From: Sarcodiotheca gaudichaudii
Taxonomy: Eukaryota; Rhodophyta; Florideophyceae; Gigartinales; Solieriaceae
Assembly (NCBI GenBank): GCA_032355985.1
Contig: JAUKVZ010000002.1
Coordinates: 124,001-188,000 of the forward strand
Direction of reading: 5' to 3'
DNA length: 64,000 nucleotides
The notes under the pieces are model-generated. The model was not told the DNA's origin. It saw only the letters and a list, made by a program, of their open reading frames with translations, and made no database searches. Below are positions 33,976 to 43,347 of this stretch, piece by piece. Numbering within the stretch: the stretch's first letter is position 1; the number at the start of each line of letters is the position of its first letter. Position numbers and translations under genes: made by a program.

Positions 33976-35079
33976 CTATCGGGCACGCGGCGGATGCAGC
34001 ACGATCGCTTCGACTCCGCCCGAATCCGTCACGATAGCCGCCCCTTCGAAGGGAGGCATCTCCATACCGACGGGCTGCACCTGCAGCCGCTGAATCGTCG
34101 TTGGCTCCAGCCGCAGCATCTCCAGAGCCTTGAGCGAAAGGGGCGTCAGCGCCTCTTCCAGCGACTCCTCGGTGAGCAGGCCCTGATCCCGGAGGGCGAG
34201 CACATCTGCGGCGTTGGCCGCGTTCATACCCGGCACGCTGAGGAGGACCGCACGGGAGGCTGATTTGACGTAGATCGGCCCATCGCCGACGACCGTCAGG
34301 TCATGCTTGATTCGATCGTAGATCTCCCATGTGACCGAGGGCAGATACAGGAGTTCTTCGATCGTCGCGAAATCCGCGTTGCGGATGGCGACGCCCTGGC
34401 GTGCGTAGGTGTCCTTTTCGGCGCCGCGCGGGCTGACGAAATCATCGGCGTCTCGCCAGTCGACGATCTGGCCGGCGATGGCGATATCCAAGGGCGTCGG
34501 CAGCCCGACGGCGCTGAAGTAATCGGAAAGCTGCTGGGCGCTTGCGACGTTGATATTGATGCGCGCCGCTTCGTCGGTCAGGCGAACTTCGAAGATCTTT
34601 CCCCCCTGCTCGACGCGCACGGCCTGCACGGGCGTGCCGGCCTGGCGCAGGGCGGTGAATCGGCCGGAGGTTGTTGTGCGGCGGATCGGGCGGGGCTTGT
34701 TGAGGAAATCGGCGCCGCCGCCTTCTTCGTCATCTTCGGGCTCTGGAAGATTGCCGAAGAGGAGTTCGCGGATTTCGGCGGGCAGTTCGGGAATGTCGGG
34801 AGCTTCGAGCTCCGGGACGTCGTCATCGGCGTTGGAGTCACTGTCGCCGAAGCCGCCGCCGGATTGGGTTTCCTCGACGCCGGGACCGGAGGTGAGGCCT
34901 GCGAGCACGATGGCCGCGGCGTCCTGTGCGTCGCGCAGAAGGGCATCTTGATCGCGCAGGGCGGTGGTTTCGATGGTCGCCAGTCGCATCGCCAGCCCGC
35001 CCTGCATTGCGAATCCGAAGATCGCGGCCGAGGCGAGGAGGACGATGATCATCGCGAAGCTTCTGCGATGAGCTCGCAT
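33976..35079 (-). CDS. gspK: Type II secretion minor pseudopilin GspK
   Basis: GspK caps the pseudopilus tip. The 367-residue product has an N-terminal hydrophobic helix (FAMIIVLLASAAIFGFAMQGG, about 8-28) without the usual Glu5 at the processing site, and a long insertion rich in Asp/Glu. It has the GspK core RININVASAQQLSDYF, then IVDWRDADDFVSPRGAEKDTY, AIRNADFATIEELLYLPSV and a helix-hairpin-helix-like LLSVPGMNAANAADVLALRD. Large size relative to other pilins is characteristic. GGAGAGGAG before the ATG supports 35079; it overlaps gspJ by 31 bases. Confidence 0.85.
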   Translation of the reverse strand: MRAHRRSFAMIIVLLASAAIFGFAMQGGLAMRLATIETTALRDQDALLRDAQDAAAIVLAGLTSGPGVEETQSGGGFGDSDSNADDDVPELEAPDIPELPAEIRELLFGNLPEPEDDEEGGGADFLNKPRPIRRTTTSGRFTALRQAGTPVQAVRVEQGGKIFEVRLTDEAARININVASAQQLSDYFSAVGLPTPLDIAIAGQIVDWRDADDFVSPRGAEKDTYARQGVAIRNADFATIEELLYLPSVTWEIYDRIKHDLTVVGDGPIYVKSASRAVLLSVPGMNAANAADVLALRDQGLLTEESLEEALTPLSLKALEMLRLEPTTIQRLQVQPVGMEMPPFEGAAIVTDSGGVEAIVLHPPRAR

Positions 35080-35786
35080 GCAAACTCCTCTCCGCGACGT
35101 TCGCCGACAAGCCGGATCGCTTTGGGCGGGCCGACATCTTCCTCATCGTCCTGCTGGAGCGCTTCAGGGATCACGCGCTCGAACTCAACGGGTCGCCAGG
35201 GGCTCAGTTCATCATCGTCGGCGCCGGCGCGCAGGCGCGCGCGGGCCGCGGCCGGCAGATCGAGCGATTCAAACTGAAGACGGCCGCAATCGTCGAGCAG
35301 CATGATCCGCTGCTTCATCTCGTTGCCGATGAGATCTCGTTGTTGATCGGAGACGGCGCCCATGTCGATCAGACGCGTCTCCTCATAGAAAAGTTTCATA
35401 AATGGGCGGCCGTCGGTCGTGCGGCGCAGCGAGGGATCCTCCTCGATGGTCAGTTTCGCGACGACGAGGGGCCACTCGGAGAAGAGGGCCGGTGTCGAGG
35501 TGATAAATCGCAACTCGTCCGGTGTGATGAGCCAGGAACGATCGCCATCCTCTTCGAGGGGGAGTAGATCGCGCCGGGCGTCCCACTGGCCATGCAGGAA
35601 GTCGATGGCGCGCTGTGTCTTGAGCGTTTCACCGGCGTACTGATTCTCCTGCGCCCAGTCGGCCAGTTGACCCCACAGCGCCGAGAGGAGGCCGGTGAGC
35701 GTCGCGAGGATGGTGATCGCGATGAGCAGCTCGATGAGCGTCATGGCGCGTCGATTGGATCGAGATGTTGACGTGCGGCGCATCAT
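35049..35786 (-). CDS. gspJ: Type II secretion minor pseudopilin GspJ
   Basis: A 245-residue pseudopilin. After a basic leader (SRSNRRA) comes the processing site and helix MTLIELLIAITILATLTGLL with Glu at position +5, the signal for the prepilin peptidase and for assembly. The globular part contains RAIDFLHGQWDARRDLLPLE and a C-terminal acidic patch (RAGADDDELSPWRPVEFERV). The start at 35786 (two consecutive ATG codons) overlaps the gspI stop by 4 bases. J versus H or I is assigned by size and gene order before gspK. Confidence 0.78.
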   Translation of the reverse strand: MMRRTSTSRSNRRAMTLIELLIAITILATLTGLLSALWGQLADWAQENQYAGETLKTQRAIDFLHGQWDARRDLLPLEEDGDRSWLITPDELRFITSTPALFSEWPLVVAKLTIEEDPSLRRTTDGRPFMKLFYEETRLIDMGAVSDQQRDLIGNEMKQRIMLLDDCGRLQFESLDLPAAARARLRAGADDDELSPWRPVEFERVIPEALQQDDEEDVGPPKAIRLVGERRGEEFACELIAEASR

Positions 35787-36226
35787 TGCCTCACCGGCCT
35801 CAGCGCGGAGAGCTCGACGCCGGCGCATTGCACGGTGAACTGATCCATTTCAACGATGGGCGACACGGTCTCCGGATGGACGCCGGGCTCACCGACCACA
35901 GGATTCTGAAGGCGCACGCGCTCGCGGATGCAGGTGTACGGCTGGCCGAGGCGCTCGCCCTTCCATGTGATTGTTCTGAGTGGATCGTCGGCGCCCCTTG
36001 ATTCACCCGCGGGCAGAAGGCCGGCGATGGCGAGATCGAGGATGGACTCAGCCGCGCGCTGAGCCTGCGCATGTTCGGCGAGGTCGGCCGCATGGAGGGA
36101 TGCCTGCACGCGAAGCTGCATGCAGATGATGGCCACGGCCGTCAGCACAGTGAGCGCAGCGACGGCCTCAAGCAATGTGAAGCCTCGGGAACTTCTGTTT
36201 CGTCGTCTCGGGCTGAAGGCGCCCAT
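35783..36226 (-). CDS. gspI: Type II secretion minor pseudopilin GspI
   Basis: The 147-residue product has a basic leader (MGAFSPRRRNRSSRG) and the type III signal helix FTLLEAVAALTVLTAVAII, with Glu at +5. The small globular domain includes AESILDLAIAGLLPAGES and ends near VQCAGVELSALRPV. Start 36226 lies 7 bases after the gspD stop with TAAGG just upstream; the frame is open further upstream only over gspD. The IJK tip-complex order I-J-K is kept. Confidence 0.75.
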   Translation of the reverse strand: MGAFSPRRRNRSSRGFTLLEAVAALTVLTAVAIICMQLRVQASLHAADLAEHAQAQRAAESILDLAIAGLLPAGESRGADDPLRTITWKGERLGQPYTCIRERVRLQNPVVGEPGVHPETVSPIVEMDQFTVQCAGVELSALRPVRQ

Positions 36227-36233
36227 GGCTGCC

Positions 36234-38519
36234 TTACTCGCGATCCGATCGATCGGCCAGCGCGACGAGGCCTTCGAGGAACTCGGCGACGGCAGCGCCG
36301 CCTTCGACATCCTCATCCTCAGAAAGCGCTGCGAGCTTGCTCAGACCCAGCATGCTTTCCGCCGGATCGCGTCGCTCGCGACCCTGCTTGAAGTCATCCT
36401 CGATGCCATTGTCATCGGGCTCATCAATCTGCGGCATCTCGTACATGCGCGGCGCGTTGCCATCGAGCACATCCTCATCGTCGTAGATGGAAATCATGAT
36501 GCGTTCGTTGAAATCGCGCATCGTCTTGTCGAGCTCGTCGCAGGACGCCATGAAGGCGCCGAGGAAGACGCTGGCTTCCTGCGGCTCGTTGACGATGTGA
36601 GGCGTGATGGTGAGCATCAGTTCGGTGCGGGTCGTGCTGATGTCAAGATTCTGGAAGGCCAGACCGAGCACGGGAATATCGCCGAGCAAGGGAATCTTGT
36701 TGATCTGTTCCTGATCTGCCTCTGTAACGATGCCGCCGAGCAGCAGCGTTTTGCCGTGAGGCACGGTCACGTTGGTCTCGACGCGGCGCACGCTGAACTC
36801 GGGCGAGTCGATGCCGCTGGAGACATTGGGCGTGACCTGACGAATTTCCTGCGTGATGATCAGCGTGACTTCGCCGCTTTCATTGATTTCCGGCTGCACA
36901 TTCAGGATGACGCCTGTTTCGCGATACTGAATCTCCTGACGAATGCCGGTGGTGCCATCGTCCTGGAAATCGCTGTCGATATTTGATGTGATGATCGGGA
37001 CCTCGCCGCCGATCTGGATCATCGCGGCTTCCTTATCGCGCACGAAGATGCTTGGCGTCGTGAGGAGGCGCACATCCGTCTCCCGCTCGAGAACTTCGAG
37101 CAGGGCGAAGCCGTCACCGCCGAGGAAGAAGGCGGAGCCGGCAGGATTGATGGGGCCGAGCTGCGTCAGATCACCGACGAGTTCGAGCACATCGTCGCCG
37201 ACATCCGTCTGCAGGAAGTATTCGACGCCCCACTGCAGGCCGTGGCTGAGATTCACTTCGGCGAGCACCGTCTGCAGCATCACCTGCTGATCAGGCCGAT
37301 CGATGGCGCCGAAGAGCGAGAGCAGATCCGCGTAATCATGTGGCGACGCGACGACGACGATGAAGTCCTCATCCTGCCCGGCGATGAAGCGGATGCCGGG
37401 ATCCAGCGGATCCTCCTTGCTGCGCTCGACGCGCTCGGAGAATGTCTCTCTGGCGACGCGCACAAGCTCTGCGGGCGTCTGATGCTGCACGCGATAGAGG
37501 TATCTCTGGCGGCCGGGATCATCGCCCGGCTTGTCAATCTGCTTGATCCAGCCTCGCACCATGGTCTGCAGCGATGGATCGCGGCTGATGACCATCACGC
37601 GATTCATCGCATCCTGTGGGAGGAATGTGATGCGGGCTTCGCCGCCCTCGTTGATGCGAGAGCCGGTGGCCATCGCGCTGAGCAGGCGCTGCGCTTCCTG
37701 CGCGGACTGGTACGACAGCTGGTATGTCCAGATCTCAGCGCCATCGAAAGGCGCGACATCAAGAGCCGCGATGACGCGACCGAGGCGATTGAGCTGATTG
37801 ATGCGATCGACGATGAGCAGCATGCGGCCGGCGACGACCGTCTTGCCGCCTTCGCTGACAAGATCCTTCACGGCTTCCGCGGCTTCGTTTGCCGCGAGGT
37901 AGTCGAGCAGGAAGACGCGAGCGCCCGTTTGATCGGAGCCGAATGCCGCACGAGCGTCCATGATCGGCGTCTCGGATGAACGCGACATCGTCGATGCGGC
38001 GCCAATGACAAGGACATCACCACGATCGGCGATGCTCCAGCCATGCAGCACGGCCAGCGCGCCGAGCAAGTCTTCGATGTCCTGTGTCGTCATCTCCAGA
38101 TCGATATCGATCGTGACGCCTTCGTTGGCCTTGGCGACCTGCGGATCGAGCACATAAGAGCGACCAAGGAACTCAGAGACGAGCACCCGAATCACATCTT
38201 CCGGCGCGGCTTCGCGCGCGGCGTACTTCACATGCATCAGCTCGCCCTGCGCGCCGGGATCGAGCAGCTCCGTCTCCAGACGCTCGGCCCTTCGCCGCGC
38301 ATCGAGCTTCTGCCGATCGACGAGCACGGCCGATGCCGATGCATCGATCGGGCCGGCGCCGCGTGAGGTGACGACCTCGGAGATGGGTCTGCTGGCGGAG
38401 GAATAGGTCCGTCCCTTGAAGGGATCTCGCTGGGCCGTTTCCTCCGGCGCTGATTGACACGCGACGAGAGCGATCCCCGCTCCCGCCAGAAGCGCGCTGA
38501 TTCGTAGCATCTGGCTCAT
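36234..38519 (-). CDS. gspD: Type II secretion secretin GspD (lipoprotein)
   Basis: The outer-membrane secretin channel, 761 residues. The N-terminus is a lipoprotein signal (LRISALLAGAGIALVACQSA, lipobox LVAC), so it may self-pilot to the outer membrane. N0-N3 repeats are recognisable (DVIRVLVSEFLGRSYVLDPQV, then FLLDYLAANEAAEAVKDLVS). The C-terminal secretin domain has VMLQTVLAEVNLSHGLQWGVE, then ETDVRLLTTPSIFVRDKEAAMIQIGGEVPI and VTVPHGKTLLLGGIVTE (split by eye). About 110 acidic residues follow the barrel. No second secretin (pilQ) is in the window, so whether pili share this channel is open. Start chosen after the gspF overlap region. Confidence 0.92.
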   Translation of the reverse strand: MSQMLRISALLAGAGIALVACQSAPEETAQRDPFKGRTYSSASRPISEVVTSRGAGPIDASASAVLVDRQKLDARRRAERLETELLDPGAQGELMHVKYAAREAAPEDVIRVLVSEFLGRSYVLDPQVAKANEGVTIDIDLEMTTQDIEDLLGALAVLHGWSIADRGDVLVIGAASTMSRSSETPIMDARAAFGSDQTGARVFLLDYLAANEAAEAVKDLVSEGGKTVVAGRMLLIVDRINQLNRLGRVIAALDVAPFDGAEIWTYQLSYQSAQEAQRLLSAMATGSRINEGGEARITFLPQDAMNRVMVISRDPSLQTMVRGWIKQIDKPGDDPGRQRYLYRVQHQTPAELVRVARETFSERVERSKEDPLDPGIRFIAGQDEDFIVVVASPHDYADLLSLFGAIDRPDQQVMLQTVLAEVNLSHGLQWGVEYFLQTDVGDDVLELVGDLTQLGPINPAGSAFFLGGDGFALLEVLERETDVRLLTTPSIFVRDKEAAMIQIGGEVPIITSNIDSDFQDDGTTGIRQEIQYRETGVILNVQPEINESGEVTLIITQEIRQVTPNVSSGIDSPEFSVRRVETNVTVPHGKTLLLGGIVTEADQEQINKIPLLGDIPVLGLAFQNLDISTTRTELMLTITPHIVNEPQEASVFLGAFMASCDELDKTMRDFNERIMISIYDDEDVLDGNAPRMYEMPQIDEPDDNGIEDDFKQGRERRDPAESMLGLSKLAALSEDEDVEGGAAVAEFLEGLVALADRSDRE

Positions 38520-38587
38520 CCTGAACTTCTCCCTCAAGCGCCGACGCCCTCCGGACGCCGGTCGACCTGGGCGAGCGCGCTCCATCA

Positions 38588-39811
38588 TTAGAGGGCGCCC
38601 AGATCATTCATCGTCAGAATACCTGCGATAAGGCTGTAAAACACCCACGCCACGAGGCTTGCGATGAAGAGCGTCACCGCAGGCTCCAGAAGGGTGAGCA
38701 TGCGGCTTGTCAGTTCATCCTGTCGGCGTACGCACAGGTCAGACGCCCTCTTCAGGGCCCCCACCAGATCGCCTGCCTTCATACCGGCTCGAACAATCGC
38801 CGACGCCATGGGTGGAATGACCTGTTCCTGCGAGATCGCTTCGCCGAGTTCGGCGCCGGCTCGCACTTGTTCACGCGCTCGCGCCAGTCGCTCCTTGAGC
38901 ACCGGCGAGCGTAGCGCAGATTCTGCCTGTTCCAGACCGGAGAGCACGTCGCCGCCGCCCTCGACGATCGTCGCCAGCGTTTCGCTGATCAGGGCGCCCT
39001 GAGTGCTCCAGATGATTGATCCGAGCACCGGCGTCTTGAGCATCCACTCGTCGATCCGTCTCTTCGCGGCCGGGGGCAGGGCGGCGCTCTTGAGCGCCAG
39101 AGCGACGACGAGCAGCGCCAATGCGATGGGGCCGACCCACACGGCCCAGTCGGCCGCGGCCATCGTGATCCGCGTCGAGAGCGGAAGCTCCACGCCGGCG
39201 CCGCTGAGCGTCTCGGCGAAGCTGGGAATGACGAAGGTCGCCAGGATCCAGATCGCCACGATCGTGACCACGAGCACCAGTGCGGGATAGATCATCCGGC
39301 CGGTCACGGTGCGACGGATTCGCTCGCGCGTCTCGATGGACTTGGAGATCAATCGAATCACATGCGCCAGACGGCCTGATTCGTGCCCGACGCGCAGGAG
39401 CGCGATGTGCTGCGGGCGGGCGAGCTTTTCGACTTTCGCCACAGAATCGGCCAGCGGAACACCGGCGCGAAGGGCGTCACCAACCTCGCGGCAGGCTTCG
39501 ACCAGGCGCGGGCGCGGCGCGAGCTCTTGCATGGTCGAGATCGCGCCTTCCACCGGCACCTTGGCGTCCATGAGTTGTTCGAGTGTCTGGAAGAACCAGA
39601 CAGCGTCTGCCGTGCGTAGTCCGCTGCCGCCGAGTGAGGCTCGCAGCGCATCGAGCACACTGACGGGGCGCGCCTCGAGGACGATCATCCCCTGCGCGCG
39701 CAGTTTTTCTCGTAGCGATCGTTCATCCGGCGCTTCGAGGCGTCCATCGATGACGCCTGCAGTCCCGCCGCCCGACGCGGCGGGGATCGCCTTGTAGGTG
39801 AACTGGATCAT
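38588..39811 (-). CDS. gspF: Type II secretion inner-membrane platform protein GspF
   Basis: The 407-residue protein has two GspF/PilC domains and three membrane helices: about 168-195 (MIYPALVLVVTIVAIWILATF), 210-240 (WAVWVGPIALALLVVALAL) and 375-400 (PAVTLFIASLVAWVFYSLIAG). Typical motifs are AVWFFQTLEQLMDAKVPVEGAI and AIVRAGMKAGDLVGALKRASDL. It transmits ATPase motion to the pseudopilus. Its start shares one base with the gspE stop (TGATG). Confidence 0.9.
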   Translation of the reverse strand: MIQFTYKAIPAASGGGTAGVIDGRLEAPDERSLREKLRAQGMIVLEARPVSVLDALRASLGGSGLRTADAVWFFQTLEQLMDAKVPVEGAISTMQELAPRPRLVEACREVGDALRAGVPLADSVAKVEKLARPQHIALLRVGHESGRLAHVIRLISKSIETRERIRRTVTGRMIYPALVLVVTIVAIWILATFVIPSFAETLSGAGVELPLSTRITMAAADWAVWVGPIALALLVVALALKSAALPPAAKRRIDEWMLKTPVLGSIIWSTQGALISETLATIVEGGGDVLSGLEQAESALRSPVLKERLARAREQVRAGAELGEAISQEQVIPPMASAIVRAGMKAGDLVGALKRASDLCVRRQDELTSRMLTLLEPAVTLFIASLVAWVFYSLIAGILTMNDLGAL

Positions 39812-41472
39812 CAGTCGATCGCCTCAGGCTCGACATGCCCGAGCACGCGGGCGACTTCCGCCATGTCCGTCATGCCCTTGGCCACCATGCGCTCGGCCGA
39901 GGCGCGCATGGGTTCATACGACCCGGCCATCAGCGCTTCGCGCACGCGGCGCTCGTCGGCGCCATCGCGAATCTCCGTCTTGACATTCGCATCAAGCGAG
40001 GCGAACTCCATCAACGCCGCTCGGCCGCGATAGCCGATGCCGCCACAGGTGCGGCAGCCTTCGCGTGTGTCCGGATCGTTGCCGCAGGTCTTGCAAGTGC
40101 GACGAATCAATCGCTGCGCCGTCACACCTTCGATGACTGCGTTGACGAGATAGGGCTCGACACCCATATCGATCAAGCGCACGAAGGTGCCGGGCACATC
40201 ATTGGTATGCAGCGTCGACAGCACCATGTGGCCGGTGAGCGCGGCCTGGAAGGCCATCTCGGCCGTCTCCTGATCGCGGATTTCGCCGATCAGAATGACA
40301 TCGGGATCGTGACGCAGGATGTGCCGCAGCGTGTTTGAGAAAGTCAATCCGATCGCCGGGTTCACCTGGATCTGATTGACGCCTTCCATGGCATATTCGA
40401 CCGGATCTTCAACCGTCACGACTTTGCGTTCGTTGGTGACGAGCCTTCGCAGCAGCGCATAGAGCGTGGTCGTCTTACCCGAGCCGGTCGGCCCGGTGAC
40501 GAGCACGATGCCGTGGCTCTTGCTGGAGCACGCGAGCAGATCATCGATCTGATCGTTGGTGAAGCCGAGATCAGGCAGATCGATCTCGCCGAGTTTCTGT
40601 CTGTCCTGCAGGCGGATGGCGGCGTCCTGGCCGTACATCGTCGGCACGAGACTGACACGCATATCGACCATGCGTCCGCGCAGGCGCATGCGGATGCGTC
40701 CGTCCTGCGGCAGGCGCCTTTCGGCGATGTCCAGGCCGGACATGATCTTCACGCGACACAGCAGCGGGTCATACATCTGCGAGGGCGGCGCCGGCTGATC
40801 GATAAGCAGGCCGTCGACGCGGAAGCGGATGGCGGCGCGATGATCGAAGCGCTCCAGATGCACATCCGAGGCGCCAAGCTCCATGGCTCGTTCGACTGTC
40901 TGATTGAAGAAGCGGATCACCGGCGCTTCTGAGGCCATGTCGCGAAGCTGGCTGATCTCCGCGCTGATATCGAGTTCGCTCTCGTCGCCGGCCTGCGCGC
41001 CTTCGGCTTCTTCGGAGTTGGCTTCCAGATATCGGCGGATGTCCTTCTGGGCGCCGATGGCGACTTCGATGGCGCCGGAGAGTTGGTTGATCATCGCCTT
41101 CAGGACGGCGCGATCGGCGGGATCGGCGCAGATGAGCAGCGAAGGCCCCTTGTCATCTTCCAGCGGCGCCAGGAGCAGCAGGCCGTTGGACTCCATAAAG
41201 GCGCGCGGCGCCTGATCGCTGATCGGACGCGTCTCGTCTTCCGGATCCCAGCACGGGCAGTCCGCATGCCTGGCCAGCGCGGTCGCCAGCGCATCTTCAC
41301 TGACAAGACCGAGATCGAGCAGGGCGCGCAGGGTTGTCTGAGTGTTCTGGCGGCCGACCTGTTCGGCCAGGCGCCAGTCCGTCTCCGAGATCTCTCCGGA
41401 TTGCGCCAGCGCGCCGCCGAATGCGCGTTCATCGAACGCGAGCAGGCTCGTGATGGCGTCCGTTGTGATCAC
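39811..41472 (-). CDS. gspE: Type II secretion ATPase GspE
   Basis: A 553-residue secretion ATPase. N-terminal E module (LAEQVGRQNTQTTLRALLDLG), then GASDVHLERFDHRAAIRFRVDG, Walker A LVTGPTGSGKTTTLYALL (about 331-348), Asp box TVEDPVEYAMEGV, Walker B DPDVILIGEIRD, His box GHMVLSTLHTNDVPG, and a zinc site with CKTC and CRTC. Start 41472 overlaps the gspG stop by 4 bases. It is shorter than the pilB product and sits inside the gsp operon, which settles the assignment. Confidence 0.92.
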   Translation of the reverse strand: MITTDAITSLLAFDERAFGGALAQSGEISETDWRLAEQVGRQNTQTTLRALLDLGLVSEDALATALARHADCPCWDPEDETRPISDQAPRAFMESNGLLLLAPLEDDKGPSLLICADPADRAVLKAMINQLSGAIEVAIGAQKDIRRYLEANSEEAEGAQAGDESELDISAEISQLRDMASEAPVIRFFNQTVERAMELGASDVHLERFDHRAAIRFRVDGLLIDQPAPPSQMYDPLLCRVKIMSGLDIAERRLPQDGRIRMRLRGRMVDMRVSLVPTMYGQDAAIRLQDRQKLGEIDLPDLGFTNDQIDDLLACSSKSHGIVLVTGPTGSGKTTTLYALLRRLVTNERKVVTVEDPVEYAMEGVNQIQVNPAIGLTFSNTLRHILRHDPDVILIGEIRDQETAEMAFQAALTGHMVLSTLHTNDVPGTFVRLIDMGVEPYLVNAVIEGVTAQRLIRRTCKTCGNDPDTREGCRTCGGIGYRGRAALMEFASLDANVKTEIRDGADERRVREALMAGSYEPMRASAERMVAKGMTDMAEVARVLGHVEPEAID

Positions 41473-41957
41473 AGGTCGCGATTGTTCAGGTCCGTGTTCT
41501 CATCGTCGCCGCCCGGCTTGCCGTCGGCGCCGTAGGAACGAATCACGAAGGGCCATGGATCGACATCGGTGCGGTATTCAAAGTCGGCGCCCCAGCCATC
41601 TTTCGGCACAGAGTTCTTTTCGAGATAGGGACCATCCCACTTGGCCGTGTCATCGCCGGTGGGCGCCGTCAGCAGCACGGCGAGTCCTTCTTCGGCTGTC
41701 GGATAGCGGCCGACATCCAGATTGAAACGCGAGACCGCGCCATCCAGCAGGCTGATCTGCGCCTTGGTTGTCTTGACTTTCGATTTGCCGACGTTGTCGA
41801 GCACGCGGGGGCCGACGAGCGCGACCAGCAGGCCCATGATGATGAGCACCACGAGCATCTCCAGCAGGGAGAAGCCGCGGGCCGGGCGTCGGGTGCGAGT
41901 GTTCGTCGTGTTCTGCATGTCGTGCGCGCTCCGGAATGCGTTGGGTGTTTCCTTCAT
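41469..41957 (-). CDS. gspG: Type II secretion major pseudopilin GspG
   Basis: The 162-residue product has a leader ending RRPARG, then FSLLEMLVVLIIMGLLVALVG with Glu at +5. The GspG body contains LDGAVSRFNLDVGRYPTAEEGL and KDGWGADFEYR. The C-terminal YGADGKPGGDDENTD is the calcium-binding loop of major pseudopilins. The ATG at 41957 overlaps the gspH stop by 4 bases; the ATG at 41918 would give a shorter leader. Confidence 0.92.
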   Translation of the reverse strand: MKETPNAFRSAHDMQNTTNTRTRRPARGFSLLEMLVVLIIMGLLVALVGPRVLDNVGKSKVKTTKAQISLLDGAVSRFNLDVGRYPTAEEGLAVLLTAPTGDDTAKWDGPYLEKNSVPKDGWGADFEYRTDVDPWPFVIRSYGADGKPGGDDENTDLNNRDL

Positions 41958-42412
41958 GCTCCCTGATCCTCTCGATGCAGCCCCGGCGAGCCGGAGATGG
42001 GATCGAAGCGGATCTGCCAGATCCTATCCGAGTCTTCGGCGCCGTTGAACTGCAGCAGGCGCGTCGCGGTGCGGCCGCGCGCATCGAAGACCACGCGAAA
42101 GGAGGTCGTCTCCTCCCGATCATCGGGTGAAAGCGACGTGCGCCAAGGACGCCACGTCTGCGAAGGCTCGCCATCGATCAGCAGGGTCATCGTGTCTCCC
42201 TCCAGCCGGCCTTGCACTTCCATCGTGCGAACCCGCCGCATCGCTTCGACGCGCACGCTCGCCATCCGTCCGGCGAGCGACTCCATCTGGCTGCGCTCGC
42301 GGGCGAGGCTTGATACGCCGGCGATCTGCGGCGTCATGAGCCCCGCGATCAGGGCGATCATCAGCAGTACGACGAGCATCTCCAGCAGGGAGAAGCCTCT
42401 GGGCGCATGCAT
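41954..42412 (-). CDS. gspH: Type II secretion minor pseudopilin GspH
   Basis: A 152-residue pseudopilin starting MHAPRG directly before the helix FSLLEMLVVLLMIALIAGLM (Glu at +5), a very short leader of six residues. The globular part includes LAGRMASVRVEAMRRVRTMEVQG and beta strands near TSFRVVFDARGRTA. It precedes gspG with a 4-base overlap and follows the dockerin gene by 31 bases. The H call rests on size and order. Confidence 0.78.
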   Translation of the reverse strand: MHAPRGFSLLEMLVVLLMIALIAGLMTPQIAGVSSLARERSQMESLAGRMASVRVEAMRRVRTMEVQGRLEGDTMTLLIDGEPSQTWRPWRTSLSPDDREETTSFRVVFDARGRTATRLLQFNGAEDSDRIWQIRFDPISGSPGLHREDQGA

Positions 42413-42443
42413 GGCGCCCGTGTGATTCGATCCGGGTGTCACG

Positions 42444-43184
42444 TCAGCGATTCCGCATGATCTCGATCGCGTCGCGCGAGTTGACCACGCCATCGCCATT
42501 GACATCCGCTCGGGCGGCGTCTTCGCTGCTCACGGCGCGGCCTCCACCGATGACGAGGCGAAGCACGAGTGCGGCGTCCTTCTTGTCGACCTTGCCGTTG
42601 TCGTCGACGTCGTAGTTGGGCGGAGCGGGTTCGCCGCCGCCGCCATTGCCGCCGCCGTTGCCTCCACTGCCTTCGGCGCCGAGAAGCACATCGAACTCGC
42701 GCGCGGGAGCGTCGGGAAAGGGCGGAGCGCCGGGGATCATGATCGGAATGGTGAACGTGAACTCACCCTGGAATGTCAGATTGAAGGTCTCGCCCTGCGT
42801 CGTCAGCACTGCCAGATCGGTGCGTGTTGAGTTGGTGCTGGAGTCGAAGAAGCGGAAGGCAATTTGCTGGCCAACGCGCGGGCCTTCGACGACACCTTCG
42901 GTGGTTGGATCGTCGCCGAAGATCAGGATGTCGTACTCGCGAGGATCATTCTGAGAGGATGTGAACGAATGCAGGCCGATGATCTCGTCGCCGAAGAAGA
43001 CGCCGAGTTGATCCCCTGCTTCGGGGGCGGGCTCGCCTTCGGCGCTGAGAAGCTGGCCGGTGAGGCGTTCGACGATGTCAGACTGAGTCCCGGGATCGGA
43101 GAACTGTGCGAGCGCGCGCTGACTCGACATCGCCAGAGCGGTGACGCCTGCGAGCATCAGGATGGGAAGCGATCGCCTCGACAT
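42444..43184 (-). CDS. Secreted dockerin-domain protein at the head of the gsp operon
   Basis: The 246-residue protein has a signal peptide (LPILMLAGVTALAMSSQRALAQ). A beta-rich domain with GDQLGVFFGDEIIGLHSF and AFRFFDSSTNSTRTDLAVL follows, then a Gly/Asn linker (about 180-192). A type I dockerin-like pair of calcium loops closes it: DVDDNGKVDKKDAALVLRL and DVNGDGVVNSRDAIEIM. No cohesin partner is seen in the window. It is 31 bases upstream of gspH in the same direction and downstream of a strong terminator. It therefore appears to be the first gene of the type II secretion transcript and a likely substrate. Start 43184 is chosen for the signal peptide. Confidence 0.8.
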   Translation of the reverse strand: MSRRSLPILMLAGVTALAMSSQRALAQFSDPGTQSDIVERLTGQLLSAEGEPAPEAGDQLGVFFGDEIIGLHSFTSSQNDPREYDILIFGDDPTTEGVVEGPRVGQQIAFRFFDSSTNSTRTDLAVLTTQGETFNLTFQGEFTFTIPIMIPGAPPFPDAPAREFDVLLGAEGSGGNGGGNGGGGEPAPPNYDVDDNGKVDKKDAALVLRLVIGGGRAVSSEDAARADVNGDGVVNSRDAIEIMRNR

Positions 43185-43278
43185 GGTCCGTCCGGGTATT
43201 GAATCGGCGTTCGGCGCCTGCGCGCAGGAAAACGCCTGTTTCATTGGACGACGATAGCCCCGGGGGGGTTCCGGGGCC

Positions 43279-43317
43279 AAAAAGAAAAAGCGGGAGCCCG
43301 CTGTTGCGGGCGCCCGC
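43279..43317 (-). terminator. Strong intrinsic terminator after the surface-protein gene
   Basis: On the minus strand GCGGGCGCCCGC (43317-43306) pairs with GCGGGCTCCCGC (43301-43290) with one mismatch around the loop AACA, then TTTTTCTTTTT. It lies 31 bases after the stop of the 1349-residue protein gene and ahead of the dockerin/gsp operon, so it separates the two transcripts. Confidence 0.88.
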
Positions 43318-43347
43318 CGGAAAGTCACTCAAACAGACTGACTCAGA

